Positions 11,101 through 20,268 are shown, numbered from the stretch's first letter. The stretch: 64,000 nucleotides of DNA from Variovorax sp. RA8 (GCF_901827175.1 NZ_LR594662.1:1860001-1924000), one strand, 5' to 3'. Notes: generated by a model from the letters alone, not told the origin. Program-made: numbers and translations.

Positions 11101-11666
11101 TTCACTATTCGTTGGCGGAGGCGCCGCCTGAGGACAACACCCGCATCATCCCGATCCCCCCTCGGACGGAGACCCATACCTTTGCAAAAAGGGTGGTCAA
11201 GGCGTTGAATGACCAACAATTCTCGTTTGCCAAGCGGCTGATCATGAGAGCTGGTTCGAAAGTTCTGAACTTGACCGGGCCAGGCGTCCCGAGGCTTGAA
11301 GAGAAAGGGCTTGAAACCCTGGGGAGAATCATTTCAGATCCGGAAGTAGATTTGCGAGAGCTCGCCCTGGGGGAGGTGGCGCGGGGAATCCGCCACGTGA
11401 TCGGAGCCATAGAGGAATCAAAACATCTGGAGGTGCTGAATCTCTACTCTTTCGTGGGGTGGGGGCTTGACGACCAAGGGCGCGTCGCTGTCTACAAATT
11501 CCACCATGCGTTGGAACACATAGTGAATTTGTATCCATCGCAATCAATGCCTTTGCAGCGACTGGTCGTTTCCAACGAAACAATTTCGGCCCACGAATCG
11601 GAACCGATGCTAGCTAGGCTCGAGACAGTGTCAGGTGGTCGGCTGAAGGTGGAGCGGAGGAATTGA
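8148..11666 (+). CDS. 1172-residue orphan protein, candidate secreted effector
   Basis: No family recognised. Residues 1-65 are polar, rich in Pro, Ser, Lys and Arg (for example KPGYPPSRPPGKTRPEPPG), without a Sec signal, as in many type III effectors. The remainder to about 880 is mostly predicted helical, with four similar segments: VALKNGLLLDQVVACL, GLARGVLTLKEVIDAL, LVRGLLERQTVLDVFMGVL and LAVRSGDISMGEVIEWF. Residues about 885-1020 form a Pro-rich linker, followed by a helical C-terminal domain of about 150 residues. Base use is plainly more A/T-rich than in neighbours (for example around 10460-10700), indicating transfer. The ATG at 8148 follows the chaperone-like gene by 51 bases; a TTG at 8130 is the longest option. 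A very large T6SS or contact-dependent toxin is an alternative, but no Rhs, PAAR or VgrG motif is seen. Confidence 0.55.
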   Translation: MNFTSNCRPTKPGYPPSRPPGKTRPEPPGTEKSVGMRAPKKPKHDSSQVNSPLQGRSEPPAMHEMQFGQPLPVGPEWDHVFDVYVEVVSKSDLGKLPDHVKHTPAALKPQLAKKLTDDLVAALTVEEQSLSADHPAVSGKPTVVEAMTRVAVALKNGLLLDQVVACLTEAKPRSCRVRALSLLLGDCAIESSGPVDLLSWTLCIGESISKQEWTQLGESLALDCKQRSNGDLLRRWLSAMTSLADQVQSHHPTASDFVLALLNGFDGAFNLTLDLNLNVDVPDPLVEAARVKCDRLRAQLTHEAERLVTELDTAVRKANALANEDIAQPAEAEQRKRPVRDDSQVNQLCSDIVDGLARGVLTLKEVIDALEQLATGSKTVAALMHVLVVRARSKEDELHAFFRTVLDEAARPDELVLCMAPALLDGGGDISLAAALVYRLAREARLAGEAARAFTRLLPILRLIEALCLLVEGSSTLLLLREHVNGMVRDAAVELVTEASQCVGRATDRLFEARKLEPTARLTPDQLEGLGGVLKDSIEALARPLNSPMASAYVVEALRSSIHLPACGHLVSLLVRGLLERQTVLDVFMGVLVNAEVPPTASNAHRMLAWQVALGVADWALPGPSLVKHVDAWIDAVKPDASAMGFGVLQVILDSLASIKWRSSIKSDLVERLNQVEKRMRARRAEPHMAPVIELIASTRGAKECSLVEDKEEVLKNGNINGAVNGIVLAVRSGDISMGEVIEWFSGQKATFDRDLLLFTFIGPLFGESVVSKYYNLKNFLSTLLDVDDTKEFFSEVGVVFGVREESDTDRKSMIDTIEALSIQCKDDKLLRLHWFASEYLEASNEEDARSKKLSAVIDAIGRKLDGEEASQTAAAEQDIPSQPTEGMQPGAYSQSVIESSNPVPEAGPPSNSGPIDFGIRDQRTATPPVVANPPRRPELPAGRIPPQQGPIRGLILPTWLPLPHSEGNHFSSYPGPQLIDGLPIHYSLAEAPPEDNTRIIPIPPRTETHTFAKRVVKALNDQQFSFAKRLIMRAGSKVLNLTGPGVPRLEEKGLETLGRIISDPEVDLRELALGEVARGIRHVIGAIEESKHLEVLNLYSFVGWGLDDQGRVAVYKFHHALEHIVNLYPSQSMPLQRLVVSNETISAHESEPMLARLETVSGGRLKVERRN

Positions 11667-11736
11667 GTCGAGCCGCAAAGCCACTGGGGGCGCTCATGCA
11701 GTTGCTGAATGGCGGCAGGATGCTGCGATCCCACGG

Positions 11737-12408
11737 TCAAGGCATGACTGCGCCGACTCGCCCAGGCCGCAGCAAAACCACCACCGCCCCCGCACCCCCT
11801 TCATCAGCCCGCGCCTGCACGAACGCAAGCACCTCGTCCTTCTGCATCAGCCAGCTCTGCACCTTGCCCTTGAGCACCGGCGTCTTGCCTGGCGACCCCA
11901 GCCCCTTGCCGTGCACCACGCGCACGCAGCGCCAGCCGCGCCGGGTTGCATCGCGCAGGAAGGCGGCCAGCGCTTCGCGCGCCTCGTCGCGGCGCAGGCC
12001 GTGCAGGTCGATCTCGCCCTGGAGGGCCCAGCCGCCCTTGCGCAATTTGCGGGTGACATCGACGCCGATGCCCGGCCTGCGGAAGCTCAGCGCGTCGTCG
12101 ATGTCCAGCAGCGTCGTCGCATCGAACTCGTCGCTGATGGCTTCGTGCAGCACGCGCTGCTCGTCGAGTTGCTGCTGCACCGCGATCGGCGCCGGCGGCT
12201 CGGGCGCCAGATGCACAGTGGCCCGGCGCCGCAGCGGCTTCGTGGCGCCGATGGCGCGCGAGAACAGGTCCTGATCCGCGGCGCGTTTCTTCTCGGCCGC
12301 CGCGCGTGCGACGGCTTCGGCGGCTTCTCGCTCGCGCTGCTCGGCCAGGGCCTTCTGCACGCCTTTGAGCTCGGCGAGGCTCTTGAGGGCTTTGGGTTTG
12401 CTTGGCAT
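11737..12408 (-). CDS. Smr/MutS2-type domain protein
   Basis: A 223-residue protein with a charged, probably coiled-coil N-terminal half and a C-terminal Smr domain (residues about 130-215). The Smr signatures are EIDLHGLRRDEAREAL and VRVVHGKGLGSPGKTPVLK. Smr domains nick DNA or cleave RNA; stand-alone versions like E. coli SmrA/SmrB include ribosome-collision nucleases. It ends 70 bases from the convergent orphan-effector gene and marks the return to normal high-GC chromosomal sequence. It is followed upstream by radC on the same strand. Confidence 0.88.
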   Translation of the reverse strand: MPSKPKALKSLAELKGVQKALAEQREREAAEAVARAAAEKKRAADQDLFSRAIGATKPLRRRATVHLAPEPPAPIAVQQQLDEQRVLHEAISDEFDATTLLDIDDALSFRRPGIGVDVTRKLRKGGWALQGEIDLHGLRRDEAREALAAFLRDATRRGWRCVRVVHGKGLGSPGKTPVLKGKVQSWLMQKDEVLAFVQARADEGGAGAVVVLLRPGRVGAVMP

Positions 12409-12445
12409 CGGCTTGTCGTCGGAGGATACGTCCTCCGCGCCGGAC

Positions 12446-13132
12446 TCAGATCAGGCCGCGCGCGGCCATCGACAAGGCCTGGCCCGGGGCGACGATCACG
12501 TGATCGAGCACCCGCACGTCGACCAGCGCCAGCGCGGACCGAAGCGTGTGTGTCAGCGCCTCGTCGGCGCGCGAGGGCTCTACGCAGCCGCTCGGATGGT
12601 TGTGCGCCAGGATGACGGCCGCGGCATGGTGGTGGAGGGCCCGCATCACCACCTCGCGCGGGTACACGCTGGTCTGCGTGAGGGTGCCGCGGAAAAGTTC
12701 TTCCAGGGCAATCAGACGGAGCTGCGCATCGAGGAAAAGCGCTGCGAAGACTTCGTGCGGCTTGGCCGCCAGGTGCAGCTGCACATAGTGCTTGACGGCC
12801 TCGGGCGATTCGAACAGCTCTCGCTCCTTCAGGCGCTGGGCCATCGTGCGCCGCGCCAGTTCGAGCACGGCGGCCAGGTTGCCGCGCTTCGCGCTGCCGC
12901 CCAGGCCCTTGATGCGCTTCAAGTCGTCGAGTCCGGCATGGAGCAGGCCGCTCAGCCCGCCGAAGCTGTCGAGGAGCTCCTGCGCGAACTGCAGCACGTT
13001 CTTGCCGCGGATGCCGGTGCGCAGCAGCAGCGCCAGCAGCTCGGCGTCGGCGAGCGCGCCGGGCCCCTTGAGCATGAGTTTTTCGCGCGGTCGCGCTTCG
13101 AGGGGAAGATCGGTGAAAGACATGGCTGACAT
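12446..13132 (-). CDS. radC: RadC family JAMM-domain protein
   Basis: A 228-residue RadC/YsaG-like protein. An N-terminal helix-hairpin-helix region ([24 protein letters not shown] and [12 protein letters not shown]) precedes a JAB/JAMM metalloprotease-like domain with the metal-binding motif [15 protein letters not shown]. Despite its name it has no proven direct role in repair. The start at 13132 or 13123 cannot be decided; only three residues differ. It is divergent from fkpB with 54 bases between the start codons, an arrangement common in Burkholderiales. Confidence 0.92.
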   Translation of the reverse strand: MSAMSFTDLPLEARPREKLMLKGPGALADAELLALLLRTGIRGKNVLQFAQELLDSFGGLSGLLHAGLDDLKRIKGLGGSAKRGNLAAVLELARRTMAQRLKERELFESPEAVKHYVQLHLAAKPHEVFAALFLDAQLRLIALEELFRGTLTQTSVYPREVVMRALHHHAAAVILAHNHPSGCVEPSRADEALTHTLRSALALVDVRVLDHVIVAPGQALSMAARGLI

Positions 13133-13186
13133 GGGCTCTTGGCCCCCTCCCTAAAATACAGGCCCCAGTCTAAAGCCATCCCGAAC

Positions 13187-13645
13187 GTGTCCTCCACCCT
13201 CTCAGGCGCCATCGTGGCGCCCGGCTCCTTCCTCACGCTGCACTACCGGCTGGCCGGCCCGGCGGGCGACATCATCAACACGTTCGGCGACAAGCCGGCC
13301 ACGCTCTCGCTGGGCACCGGCGAGCTCTCGCCGGCGGTCGAGCAGCGGCTGATAGGCCTGCCCGAGGGCACGCACGCAACCTTCGAGCTCCCGGCCGGCG
13401 AGGCCTTCGGCGAACGCAATCCCGAAATGCAGCAATGGGTGGCGCGCAAGCTGCTCGCGCAGATGGGCGACCCGGACGAGCAGTACGCGGTGGGCGACGT
13501 GGTTCAGTTCCCCACGCCCGACGGCAGCGGCAGCTACGCCGGCGCGGTGGTCGAGGCCAACGAGACGGCGGTGCGCTTCGACTTCAACCATCCGCTCGCG
13601 GGCCAGCCGGTGAGCTTCGAAGTGCAACTGATCGGCGTGCTCTGA
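13187..13645 (+). CDS. fkpB: FKBP-type peptidyl-prolyl isomerase, SlpA/FkpB type
   Basis: A 152-residue SlyD/SlpA-like isomerase: FKBP half-domain segments SFLTLHYRL and GTGELSPAVEQRLIGLPEGTHATFEL, the inserted-flap region GEAFGERNPEMQQW, and the returning VRFDFNHPLAGQPVSFEVQLIGV. It catalyses prolyl cis-trans isomerisation and acts as a folding helper in the cytoplasm. GTG at 13187 is chosen because the conserved region follows directly and longer starts enter the promoter; a good minus-10 (TAAAAT, near 13153) precedes it. It is two bases upstream of ispH, as in many proteobacteria. Confidence 0.9.
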   Translation: MSSTLSGAIVAPGSFLTLHYRLAGPAGDIINTFGDKPATLSLGTGELSPAVEQRLIGLPEGTHATFELPAGEAFGERNPEMQQWVARKLLAQMGDPDEQYAVGDVVQFPTPDGSGSYAGAVVEANETAVRFDFNHPLAGQPVSFEVQLIGVL

Positions 13646-13647
13646 CC

Positions 13648-14610
13648 ATGGCAGTACAAGAAGTCATCCTCGCCGAGCCGCGCGGCTTCTGCGCCGGCGT
13701 CGACCGCGCGATCGAGATCGTCGAGCGCGCCATTGCCAAGTTCGGCGCGCCGATCTATGTGCGCCACGAGATCGTGCACAACACCTATGTGGTGAACGAG
13801 CTCAAGGCCAAGGGCGCGATCTTCATCGAGGATCTGGCCGAGGTGCCTCCGGGCGCGACGCTGGTGTTCAGCGCCCACGGCGTGAGCAAGGCCGTGCAGG
13901 CCGAGGCGCGGGCGCGCGGCTTCGAGATCTTCGACGCCACCTGCCCGCTGGTGACCAAGGTGCACGTGGAGGTCGCCAAGCTCGCGAAAGAGGGCTACGA
14001 GTTCATCATGATCGGCCACAAGGGGCACCCCGAGGTCGAGGGCACGATGGGGCAGCTGTCGAGCGGCATTCACCTGGTGGAAGACGTTGCGGACGTGGCG
14101 CGTGTCGAGCCGGCGCAGTCCGAGAAGCTCGCCGTCGTCACGCAGACCACGCTGTCGGTGGATGACGCCGCCGAGATCTCGGCCGCGGTACGGGCGCGCT
14201 TCCCGAAGGTGCGCGAGCCCAAGCAGCAGGACATCTGCTATGCGACGCAGAACCGGCAGGATGCGGTCAAGCTCCTGAGCCCGCAGGTCGACATCGTGAT
14301 CGTGGTCGGCAGCCCGACCAGCTCCAACAGCAACCGCCTGCGCGAGCTGGCACAGCGCCTGGGCACCGTGGCCTACATGGTCGATTCCGCCGACGAGCTG
14401 CAGCCCGCGTGGTTCGTGGGCAAGGCCCGCGTGGGCCTGACGGCCGGCGCCTCGGCGCCCGAGGTGCTGGTGCGCGAGGTGATCGACCGCGTCAAGGCGC
14501 TCGGTGCGGTGGCGGTGCGCAAGATGGACGGCATCGAAGAGACGCTGAAGTTCCCGCTGCCCAAGGGCCTGAAGCTCGACGACATGCCCGCGCCGGGCCA
14601 TATCTCGTGA
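13648..14610 (+). CDS. ispH: 4-hydroxy-3-methylbut-2-enyl diphosphate reductase
   Basis: A 320-residue IspH/LytB enzyme that makes IPP and DMAPP in the last step of the MEP isoprenoid pathway. The three cluster cysteines are seen in EPRGFCAGVDRA, FDATCPLVTKVH and QDICYATQNRQ, with the substrate-binding HGVSK, GHKGHPEVEGTMG, TQTTLS and SPTSSNSNRL motifs. It is in an operon with fkpB upstream and a PLP dehydratase-like gene downstream, whose GTG overlaps its stop. Confidence 0.97.
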   Translation: MAVQEVILAEPRGFCAGVDRAIEIVERAIAKFGAPIYVRHEIVHNTYVVNELKAKGAIFIEDLAEVPPGATLVFSAHGVSKAVQAEARARGFEIFDATCPLVTKVHVEVAKLAKEGYEFIMIGHKGHPEVEGTMGQLSSGIHLVEDVADVARVEPAQSEKLAVVTQTTLSVDDAAEISAAVRARFPKVREPKQQDICYATQNRQDAVKLLSPQVDIVIVVGSPTSSNSNRLRELAQRLGTVAYMVDSADELQPAWFVGKARVGLTAGASAPEVLVREVIDRVKALGAVAVRKMDGIEETLKFPLPKGLKLDDMPAPGHIS

Positions 14611-15572
14611 CGGGCACCGCCACCATCGACTGGCGCCGCGACATCGAGGCCGCTGCACGGCGCATCCACGAACACGCTCCCCATTTCCTGCGCAGGACGC
14701 CGCTGTGGAAGCTGCCCGGCCGCGCGCTCGGCATCGATGTACCGGGGGTCGAGCTCTGGCTCAAGCTCGAGCATCTGCAGGCCGGCGGCAGCTTCAAGGC
14801 GCGCGGCATGATGAACCGGCTGCTCGCCAACGCGATTCCCGCCAGCGGCGCCATCGTGGCCTCCGGCGGCAATGCCGGCATCGCGACCGCCGCGGCGGCG
14901 CAGGCGCTGGGCGTGCATTGCGAGGTGTTCCTGCCCATCGTGTCGCCGGAAGCCAAGCGCGCGAAGCTGCGCGGGCTCGGTGCCACGGTGGTGGTGGGCG
15001 GCGAGGTGTATGCCGACGCCCTTGCCGCCTGCCTTGAGCGCCAACGCGAGAGCGGCGCGCTGTTGACCCATGCCTACGACCAGGCCGAAGTGGTGGCCGG
15101 TGCCGGCACGCTGGGCCGTGAGATCGAGGAAGAGGGCGGCCTGCCCGACGCGGTGCTGGTCAGCGTGGGCGGCGGCGGCCTGATCGGCGGCCTCGCGGCG
15201 TGGTTCGAGCAGCGCAGCCGCGTGGTGGCGCTCGAACCCGAGCGCGCGCCCACGCTCTTTCGCGCGCGCGAGGCGGGCAAGCCCGTGGACGTGGACGTGG
15301 GCGGCGTGGCGGCCGATTCGCTGGGCGCGCGCCGCATCGGCGCCTTTGCTTGGGACATCACGCAACGCCAGGTGCGCGACGCCCTGCTGCTGCCCGACGA
15401 GGCGATCCGCGCCGCGCAGCTGTGGCTGTGGAAGGAGCTCAAGCTGGCCGTCGAGCCGGCCGCCGCCCTGCCGCTGGCCGCGCTGCACACGGGCGCCTAT
15501 GCGCCGCGCGGAGGCGAGAAGATCTGCCTGATCGTCTGCGGCGCGAACGTGGACCCGGCGAGCCTGGCCTGA
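14607..15572 (+). CDS. Threonine/serine dehydratase-like PLP enzyme
   Basis: A 321-residue fold-type II PLP protein. The Schiff-base lysine lies in AGGSFKARGMMN, followed by the substrate loop SGGNAGIATAAAAQAL and the phosphate-binding SVGGGGLIGGL. This matches the serine/threonine dehydratase or serine racemase group, without a C-terminal ACT domain. Start GTG at 14607 overlaps the ispH stop (GTGA). Deamination of serine or threonine is the likely reaction, but exact substrate is not resolved by motifs. Confidence 0.85.
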   Translation: MTGTATIDWRRDIEAAARRIHEHAPHFLRRTPLWKLPGRALGIDVPGVELWLKLEHLQAGGSFKARGMMNRLLANAIPASGAIVASGGNAGIATAAAAQALGVHCEVFLPIVSPEAKRAKLRGLGATVVVGGEVYADALAACLERQRESGALLTHAYDQAEVVAGAGTLGREIEEEGGLPDAVLVSVGGGGLIGGLAAWFEQRSRVVALEPERAPTLFRAREAGKPVDVDVGGVAADSLGARRIGAFAWDITQRQVRDALLLPDEAIRAAQLWLWKELKLAVEPAAALPLAALHTGAYAPRGGEKICLIVCGANVDPASLA

Positions 15573-15587
15573 GGAAGGTCTGCTCGA

Positions 15588-15998
15588 TCAGCTTTGCGGC
15601 TGGTCGACGTTGACCATCCACGGCACGCCGAACTTGTCTTCGAGCATGCCGAAGCCCGGCGACCAGAAGGTCGCGGCATAGGGCATCGTGACCTTGCCGC
15701 CCTCCGACAGCGCCTTGAAGAGCTGTTCGCCTTCCTTCACGTCCTTGGCCTGGACCGAGAGCGAAAAGCCCTTGTAGCCGTCGAAGGCCATCCCGGGCGG
15801 CAGGTCCGAGGCCATGATCTGCTTGCCGCGTGCCTGGAGCGTGGCGTGCATGACCTTGTTCTTGTGCGAGTCCGGTGTGTCCTTGCCCATCGGGCTCTCG
15901 CCGAAGGTCATGCTGAAGAGGATCTTGCCGCCCAGGCTCTTGGCGTAGAAGGCCAGCGCCTCGGCCGCATTTCCGTTGAAGGACAGATAGGCTTCCAT
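15588..15998 (-). CDS. VOC family (PhnB-like) protein
   Basis: A 136-residue glyoxalase/VOC-fold protein of the PhnB type: it starts MEAYLSFNGNAAEALAFYAK, has HATLQARGKQIMASDLPPG and ends with FGMLEDKFGVPWMVNVDQ. PhnB-like proteins have the metal-binding VOC fold but no established activity. It has its own ribosome-binding site (GGAGATTCGATG on the minus strand) and lies alone between the convergent PLP gene and divergent serS. Confidence 0.9.
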   Translation of the reverse strand: MEAYLSFNGNAAEALAFYAKSLGGKILFSMTFGESPMGKDTPDSHKNKVMHATLQARGKQIMASDLPPGMAFDGYKGFSLSVQAKDVKEGEQLFKALSEGGKVTMPYAATFWSPGFGMLEDKFGVPWMVNVDQPQS

Positions 15999-16050
15999 CG
16001 AATCTCCTTGGGGTGCTTGTAGGGGAGAGTGATCCTACGCGCCCGCCTAA

Positions 16051-17391
<1,341 letters not shown>

Positions 17392-17444
17392 AAGGCGGTC
17401 GGAAGTCTCTGCTAGAATCGCCGGCTCGACAAACACCAGACTCC

Positions 17445-17535
<91 letters not shown>

Positions 17536-17576
17536 AGGATCAGTTCCGCAGAGCCCCAGATCCTGCGAGACCCCTG

Positions 17577-17603
17577 AAAAAGCCCCGCCAGCCGGGGCTT
17601 TTT
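17577..17603 (+). terminator. Intrinsic terminator after tRNA-Ser
   Basis: Stem AGCCCCG / CGGGGCT (17581-17587 with 17593-17599), 5-base loop, preceded by a run of A and followed by TTTTT. It ends the tRNA transcript and, with the A run, may also work for minus-strand transcription. Confidence 0.85.
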
Positions 17604-17695
17604 CTTGCCGGCTTGTCGCAGCCAGTGCCTTGACATGCTGCGCGAAGCCTGCCGCGTGGCGACGGCCCTAAGACGAATGCCGGTCGCATCGAGTC

Positions 17696-17959
17696 CTACG
17701 ATTTCCCCGGCCGGTTCTTGTCCCAGATGGCCAGCAAGATCAGGCCGTAAGCCAAAAGGCGAACCAGGTAGTGCAGCGGCAGTTCCTCCTCGTTCCAGGA
17801 AGACGTGATCGCCATGTGCGTCCGGCTTGCGGCCTCGATAAGGAAGGATGCCGCCAAGAGCAGAAAGAAGCGGTCCCGCGTGCTTGTCCAGTAGCGCAAA
17901 AAGAAGAGCGCGACGGTGAAGGATGCGACGGCGATCCCGCCTAGAAGAAATTGATGCAT
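17696..17959 (-). CDS. Small membrane protein, DUF5985-like
   Basis: An 87-residue protein with three hydrophobic segments: GGIAVASFTVALFFLRYW, FFLLLAASFLIEAASR and YLVRLLAYGLILLAIWDKN. It resembles the DUF5985 family of small inner-membrane proteins, of unknown function. The start at 17959 was chosen over longer in-frame options because the first membrane segment follows at once. It is the last gene of a minus-strand group: stand-alone receiver, winged-helix protein, then two membrane proteins of this kind. The second is 11 bases upstream, which suggests a two-subunit membrane component. Confidence 0.75.
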   Translation of the reverse strand: MHQFLLGGIAVASFTVALFFLRYWTSTRDRFFLLLAASFLIEAASRTHMAITSSWNEEELPLHYLVRLLAYGLILLAIWDKNRPGKS

Positions 17960-17970
17960 TGCCGCCTTCG

Positions 17971-18231
17971 TCAGGAATGGCTTTCCAGGACCAAGCCTAC
18001 GAGCAGCAGCAGCACCGCAACCAGCGCCAGGCTCAGGCGCCATATGGACATGTCCACCGCGGTGAACAGGAGTCTGTCGAGGATCAACAGTACGTTGTTC
18101 GCGGTCAGCCCGACGAAGCACAGGCCACTCCACAATAGCAATCGAACGCGCCCTCTTGCGTAGCCCCGCAGCAGCAGCGCAGCACACGAGAGCGCGGTGA
18201 GTGCGCACAGCCCATAGATCAACTTGTCCAT
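17971..18231 (-). CDS. Small membrane protein, DUF5985-like, second copy
   Basis: An 86-residue protein with three membrane segments (IYGLCALTALSCAALLL, LLLWSGLCFVGLTANNVLL, IWRLSLALVAVLLLLVGLVL) and the same topology as the gene 11 bases downstream, although the two are not close copies. It belongs to the same DUF5985-like set and its function is unknown. ATG at 18231 lies four bases from the winged-helix gene stop, so the three genes are probably one transcript. Confidence 0.75.
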   Translation of the reverse strand: MDKLIYGLCALTALSCAALLLRGYARGRVRLLLWSGLCFVGLTANNVLLILDRLLFTAVDMSIWRLSLALVAVLLLLVGLVLESHS

Positions 18232-18235
18232 TCTG

Positions 18236-18646
18236 CTAGCCCTTTCGGATCTTGAATGCGTCGGCAAAACTCTGCGCCGCCTTGCGACCGGCACCATGGA
18301 TCAGGTTCGTGATGCCGATCAGGTCCTCGGAATATGCCGACGCCAGGCGATCAACAAGGTCTGTCAAGGTGGCATTGATCGGCGCGTAGCGGTAAACGTC
18401 CTTTTGAGGCTCGCAGACCGTCAGCAACCCGGCCAGGCACAGCGCCTCCAGCAACGCGTCAGCGGTCTGGGGCTGCACGTACAGCGCGCGGGCGACTTCC
18501 GAAACGCTGAGACTCGCATTGGGCCGGGCATGGAAGATCAGCAGTGCCTCCAGGAAGGGGACCGAAGGAATGCTCGTCAGCACGAACCGTCTTACGTCTT
18601 CAGGAATCAATGATCGGCCTAGTGTTCGCCGCTCTCCGCGGTTCAC
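18236..18646 (-). CDS. Winged-helix-like protein of unknown function
   Basis: A 136-residue soluble protein whose central part (RRFVLTSIPSVPFLEALLIF, SLSVSEVARALYVQPQTADA, LLEALCLAGLLTV) reads as a winged helix of the MarR/ArsR kind; the following helices (LTDLVDRLASAYSEDLIGI) may dimerise. It lies just upstream of two DUF5985-like membrane genes and downstream of a stand-alone receiver. The start is uncertain: only GTG (18646, 18682) or TTG (about 18610) are available in frame. Confidence 0.6.
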   Translation of the reverse strand: MNRGERRTLGRSLIPEDVRRFVLTSIPSVPFLEALLIFHARPNASLSVSEVARALYVQPQTADALLEALCLAGLLTVCEPQKDVYRYAPINATLTDLVDRLASAYSEDLIGITNLIHGAGRKAAQSFADAFKIRKG

Positions 18647-18913
18647 GGGATCACGAACTGGCGCCCCAGTCCGGTGAATCACGGAAATTGATCGGTGCTG
18701 TCACCCGCTTCGGGTGCGCTGCGGCAATGAAAATTTTCGAACCCTGCGGCGCAATGATAGTGACGTCGGCCCGGTGCCATCGCTGCGCGCTCCCCCAAGG
18801 CGCGCTACGGCAATGTGCCCGCCGCGGCGCATGGATCAAGGTTCGGCACGAGCGCGGTAAGACAGGTTGGATCGCACGACGCCTGCCGTGGGGCCGGTAG
18901 GCCATCCGCACGC

Positions 18914-19276
18914 CTACGCCGACAAGTAGTCGAAGAACGCTTCGAGTTCGGTGGACTTGTCGAACACGGCGCTCGCACCGGCCATCACGCACCGGCTTCG
19001 AATGTCCGGTGTCGCATAGTTTGTCAGCACCACGATCCTCTGGTCCGAACGTCGTTCCTTGAAAGCTCGCAGCACGGTCAAGCCGGAGCCTTCCTTGAGA
19101 AACAGGTCCAGGATCATCAGGTTCCATCGCTCGGCATAGATGGCGGCCGCCAGGATGGCCTCGGAGGCGGTCTCGGCCGTCGCCAGCACTTCGACATCGG
19201 CAAATTCCAGCAGCGCAGCAATCAGGTTGTCGCGAATGGTCCTGCTGTCCTCGACAAGAATGGTGGCCAACAACAC
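18914..19276 (-). CDS. Stand-alone response-regulator receiver domain
   Basis: A 120-residue CheY-like receiver without an output domain. It has the acidic pocket in VEDSRTIRDN, the phosphoacceptor about Asp57 in LMILDLFLKEGSG, Thr in VVLTNYAT and Lys in AVFDKSTE. GTG at 19276 follows GGAAAGG at a usable distance. No kinase is adjacent; the downstream winged-helix and membrane genes, 267 bases away, are the likely partners or targets. Phosphorelay or anti-sigma-like partner switching is possible but not shown. Confidence 0.85.
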   Translation of the reverse strand: MLLATILVEDSRTIRDNLIAALLEFADVEVLATAETASEAILAAAIYAERWNLMILDLFLKEGSGLTVLRAFKERRSDQRIVVLTNYATPDIRSRCVMAGASAVFDKSTELEAFFDYLSA

Positions 19277-19391
19277 GCCCGCGACCTTTCCTCTGGTTTT
19301 TTGCCGGCACGCGCCGGTGCCAGTGTTCTACGCGTGGGCGAACTGCAGGGCATGTAGGCGGACTACCCGAGAAAGGTGGCGTGTCGATGCG

Positions 19392-19688
19392 TCAGCCCGC
19401 GGCGTTGTCCTCGCTCTCGCGGGACGCGTGCTTTTCCAGGGCGTCATTGACCTCCTCCAGTTGCTCGACAGAGCCGTTCAGGCGCTTTTCGGCTTGGCTC
19501 GTCTTCTCGACCGCTCGTTCGACGTCATCACTGCGAACCCGCTTGGACACGCCTGCGTCGAGAACCTGATGAACGATCGCCAGCTCTTCGGCGACCTGCT
19601 TGACGGCTTCGGTGGCCTGCTTGTTCTTCTCCAGCGCCTCGTCGATGGGCGGCGGTGCGCCCTCGGCTCCGGGAGTGGGATGGGGCAT
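19392..19688 (-). CDS. Small coiled-coil protein of unknown function
   Basis: A 98-residue hydrophilic protein that is nearly all helix and heptad-rich (KQATEAVKQVAEELAIVHQV, VERAVEKTSQAEKRLNGSV). There is no signal peptide or known domain. ATG at 19688 has a strong GAGGAGAG site. The gene is a single unit upstream of the receiver gene on the same strand, 115 bases away. The clear ribosome-binding site and codon use argue for a real gene; the function is unknown. Confidence 0.65.
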   Translation of the reverse strand: MPHPTPGAEGAPPPIDEALEKNKQATEAVKQVAEELAIVHQVLDAGVSKRVRSDDVERAVEKTSQAEKRLNGSVEQLEEVNDALEKHASRESEDNAAG

Positions 19689-19881
19689 CGATCTCTCCTC
19701 TGGGTGGAATTGCATGGTAACGGCAGAAATAGGCGAACGTACTACCGTGCGGAAGAGCGAAACTCGCCGGCCGCCCCGATATGAGGCGTCGGAACCCGGC
19801 CCCTGGCATGGAGCAATAGGGGAGGAGATTGCGGCTTTCCGCGCAGCTTCGAGCGAGCACGCCGGCAGCGGGGTGGAGGGG

Positions 19882-20097
19882 CTACTCGGGTGCAGGAGCC
19901 GCTCGATCGCTGGCCACCTTCTCGTGCGGCGCTGAACTTTCCCGCAAGCGCGGAGACGGGTTGGCTCTGCGTTCGGTCTCAGCCAGCCGCTGGAGATGAT
20001 CGATCCACTCAGCGCGAGTTGGCCTCTGCGTGCGCAGGGTCGACGGGGTGTCCAGGTCGGACCTCGAAGGCAAACCGATGCTCCGGCCGGCGTTCAC
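19882..20097 (-). CDS. Possible 71-residue hypothetical protein
   Basis: Short hydrophilic reading frame with GTG start, AGGCGG five bases before it and the helical segment RAEWIDHLQRLAETERRA. It follows the 53-residue membrane protein gene by nine bases in the same direction, which suggests coupling. No family is recognised. An opposite-strand frame also exists, so the call is tentative. Confidence 0.35.
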   Translation of the reverse strand: MNAGRSIGLPSRSDLDTPSTLRTQRPTRAEWIDHLQRLAETERRANPSPRLRESSAPHEKVASDRAAPAPE

Positions 20098-20106
20098 GAT
20101 TGCCGC

Positions 20107-20268
20107 CTATCGCCCGACGGACGCAGCGACGATGAGCGCAAGCACCAGGAAAACGACGCCGACGGAGCCCGCCTCGACCAGGAGATCGAACCATGGCGCG
20201 CTCGCGACCGGAGGTCTGAACGCTTCGAAGCTGCTTTGAGAGGCGTGTTCATCGTGGATCACGTTCAT
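20107..20268 (-). CDS. Single-pass membrane small protein
   Basis: A 53-residue protein with a polar N-terminus (about 30 residues) and one C-terminal membrane helix (GSVGVVFLVLALIVAASVG). Start ATG at 20268 is preceded by a GAGGAG-containing leader. It is divergent from another single-pass small protein (20420), the two sharing a 151-bp A/T-rich interval. Function unknown. Confidence 0.5.
   Translation of the reverse strand: MNVIHDEHASQSSFEAFRPPVASAPWFDLLVEAGSVGVVFLVLALIVAASVGR

Noticed and set aside
8148..11666. Orphan protein as a T6SS or polymorphic toxin
   Set aside because: No PAAR, Rhs, VgrG or DUF4123-like motif and no immunity-like gene downstream; the type III reading fits better but is unproven.
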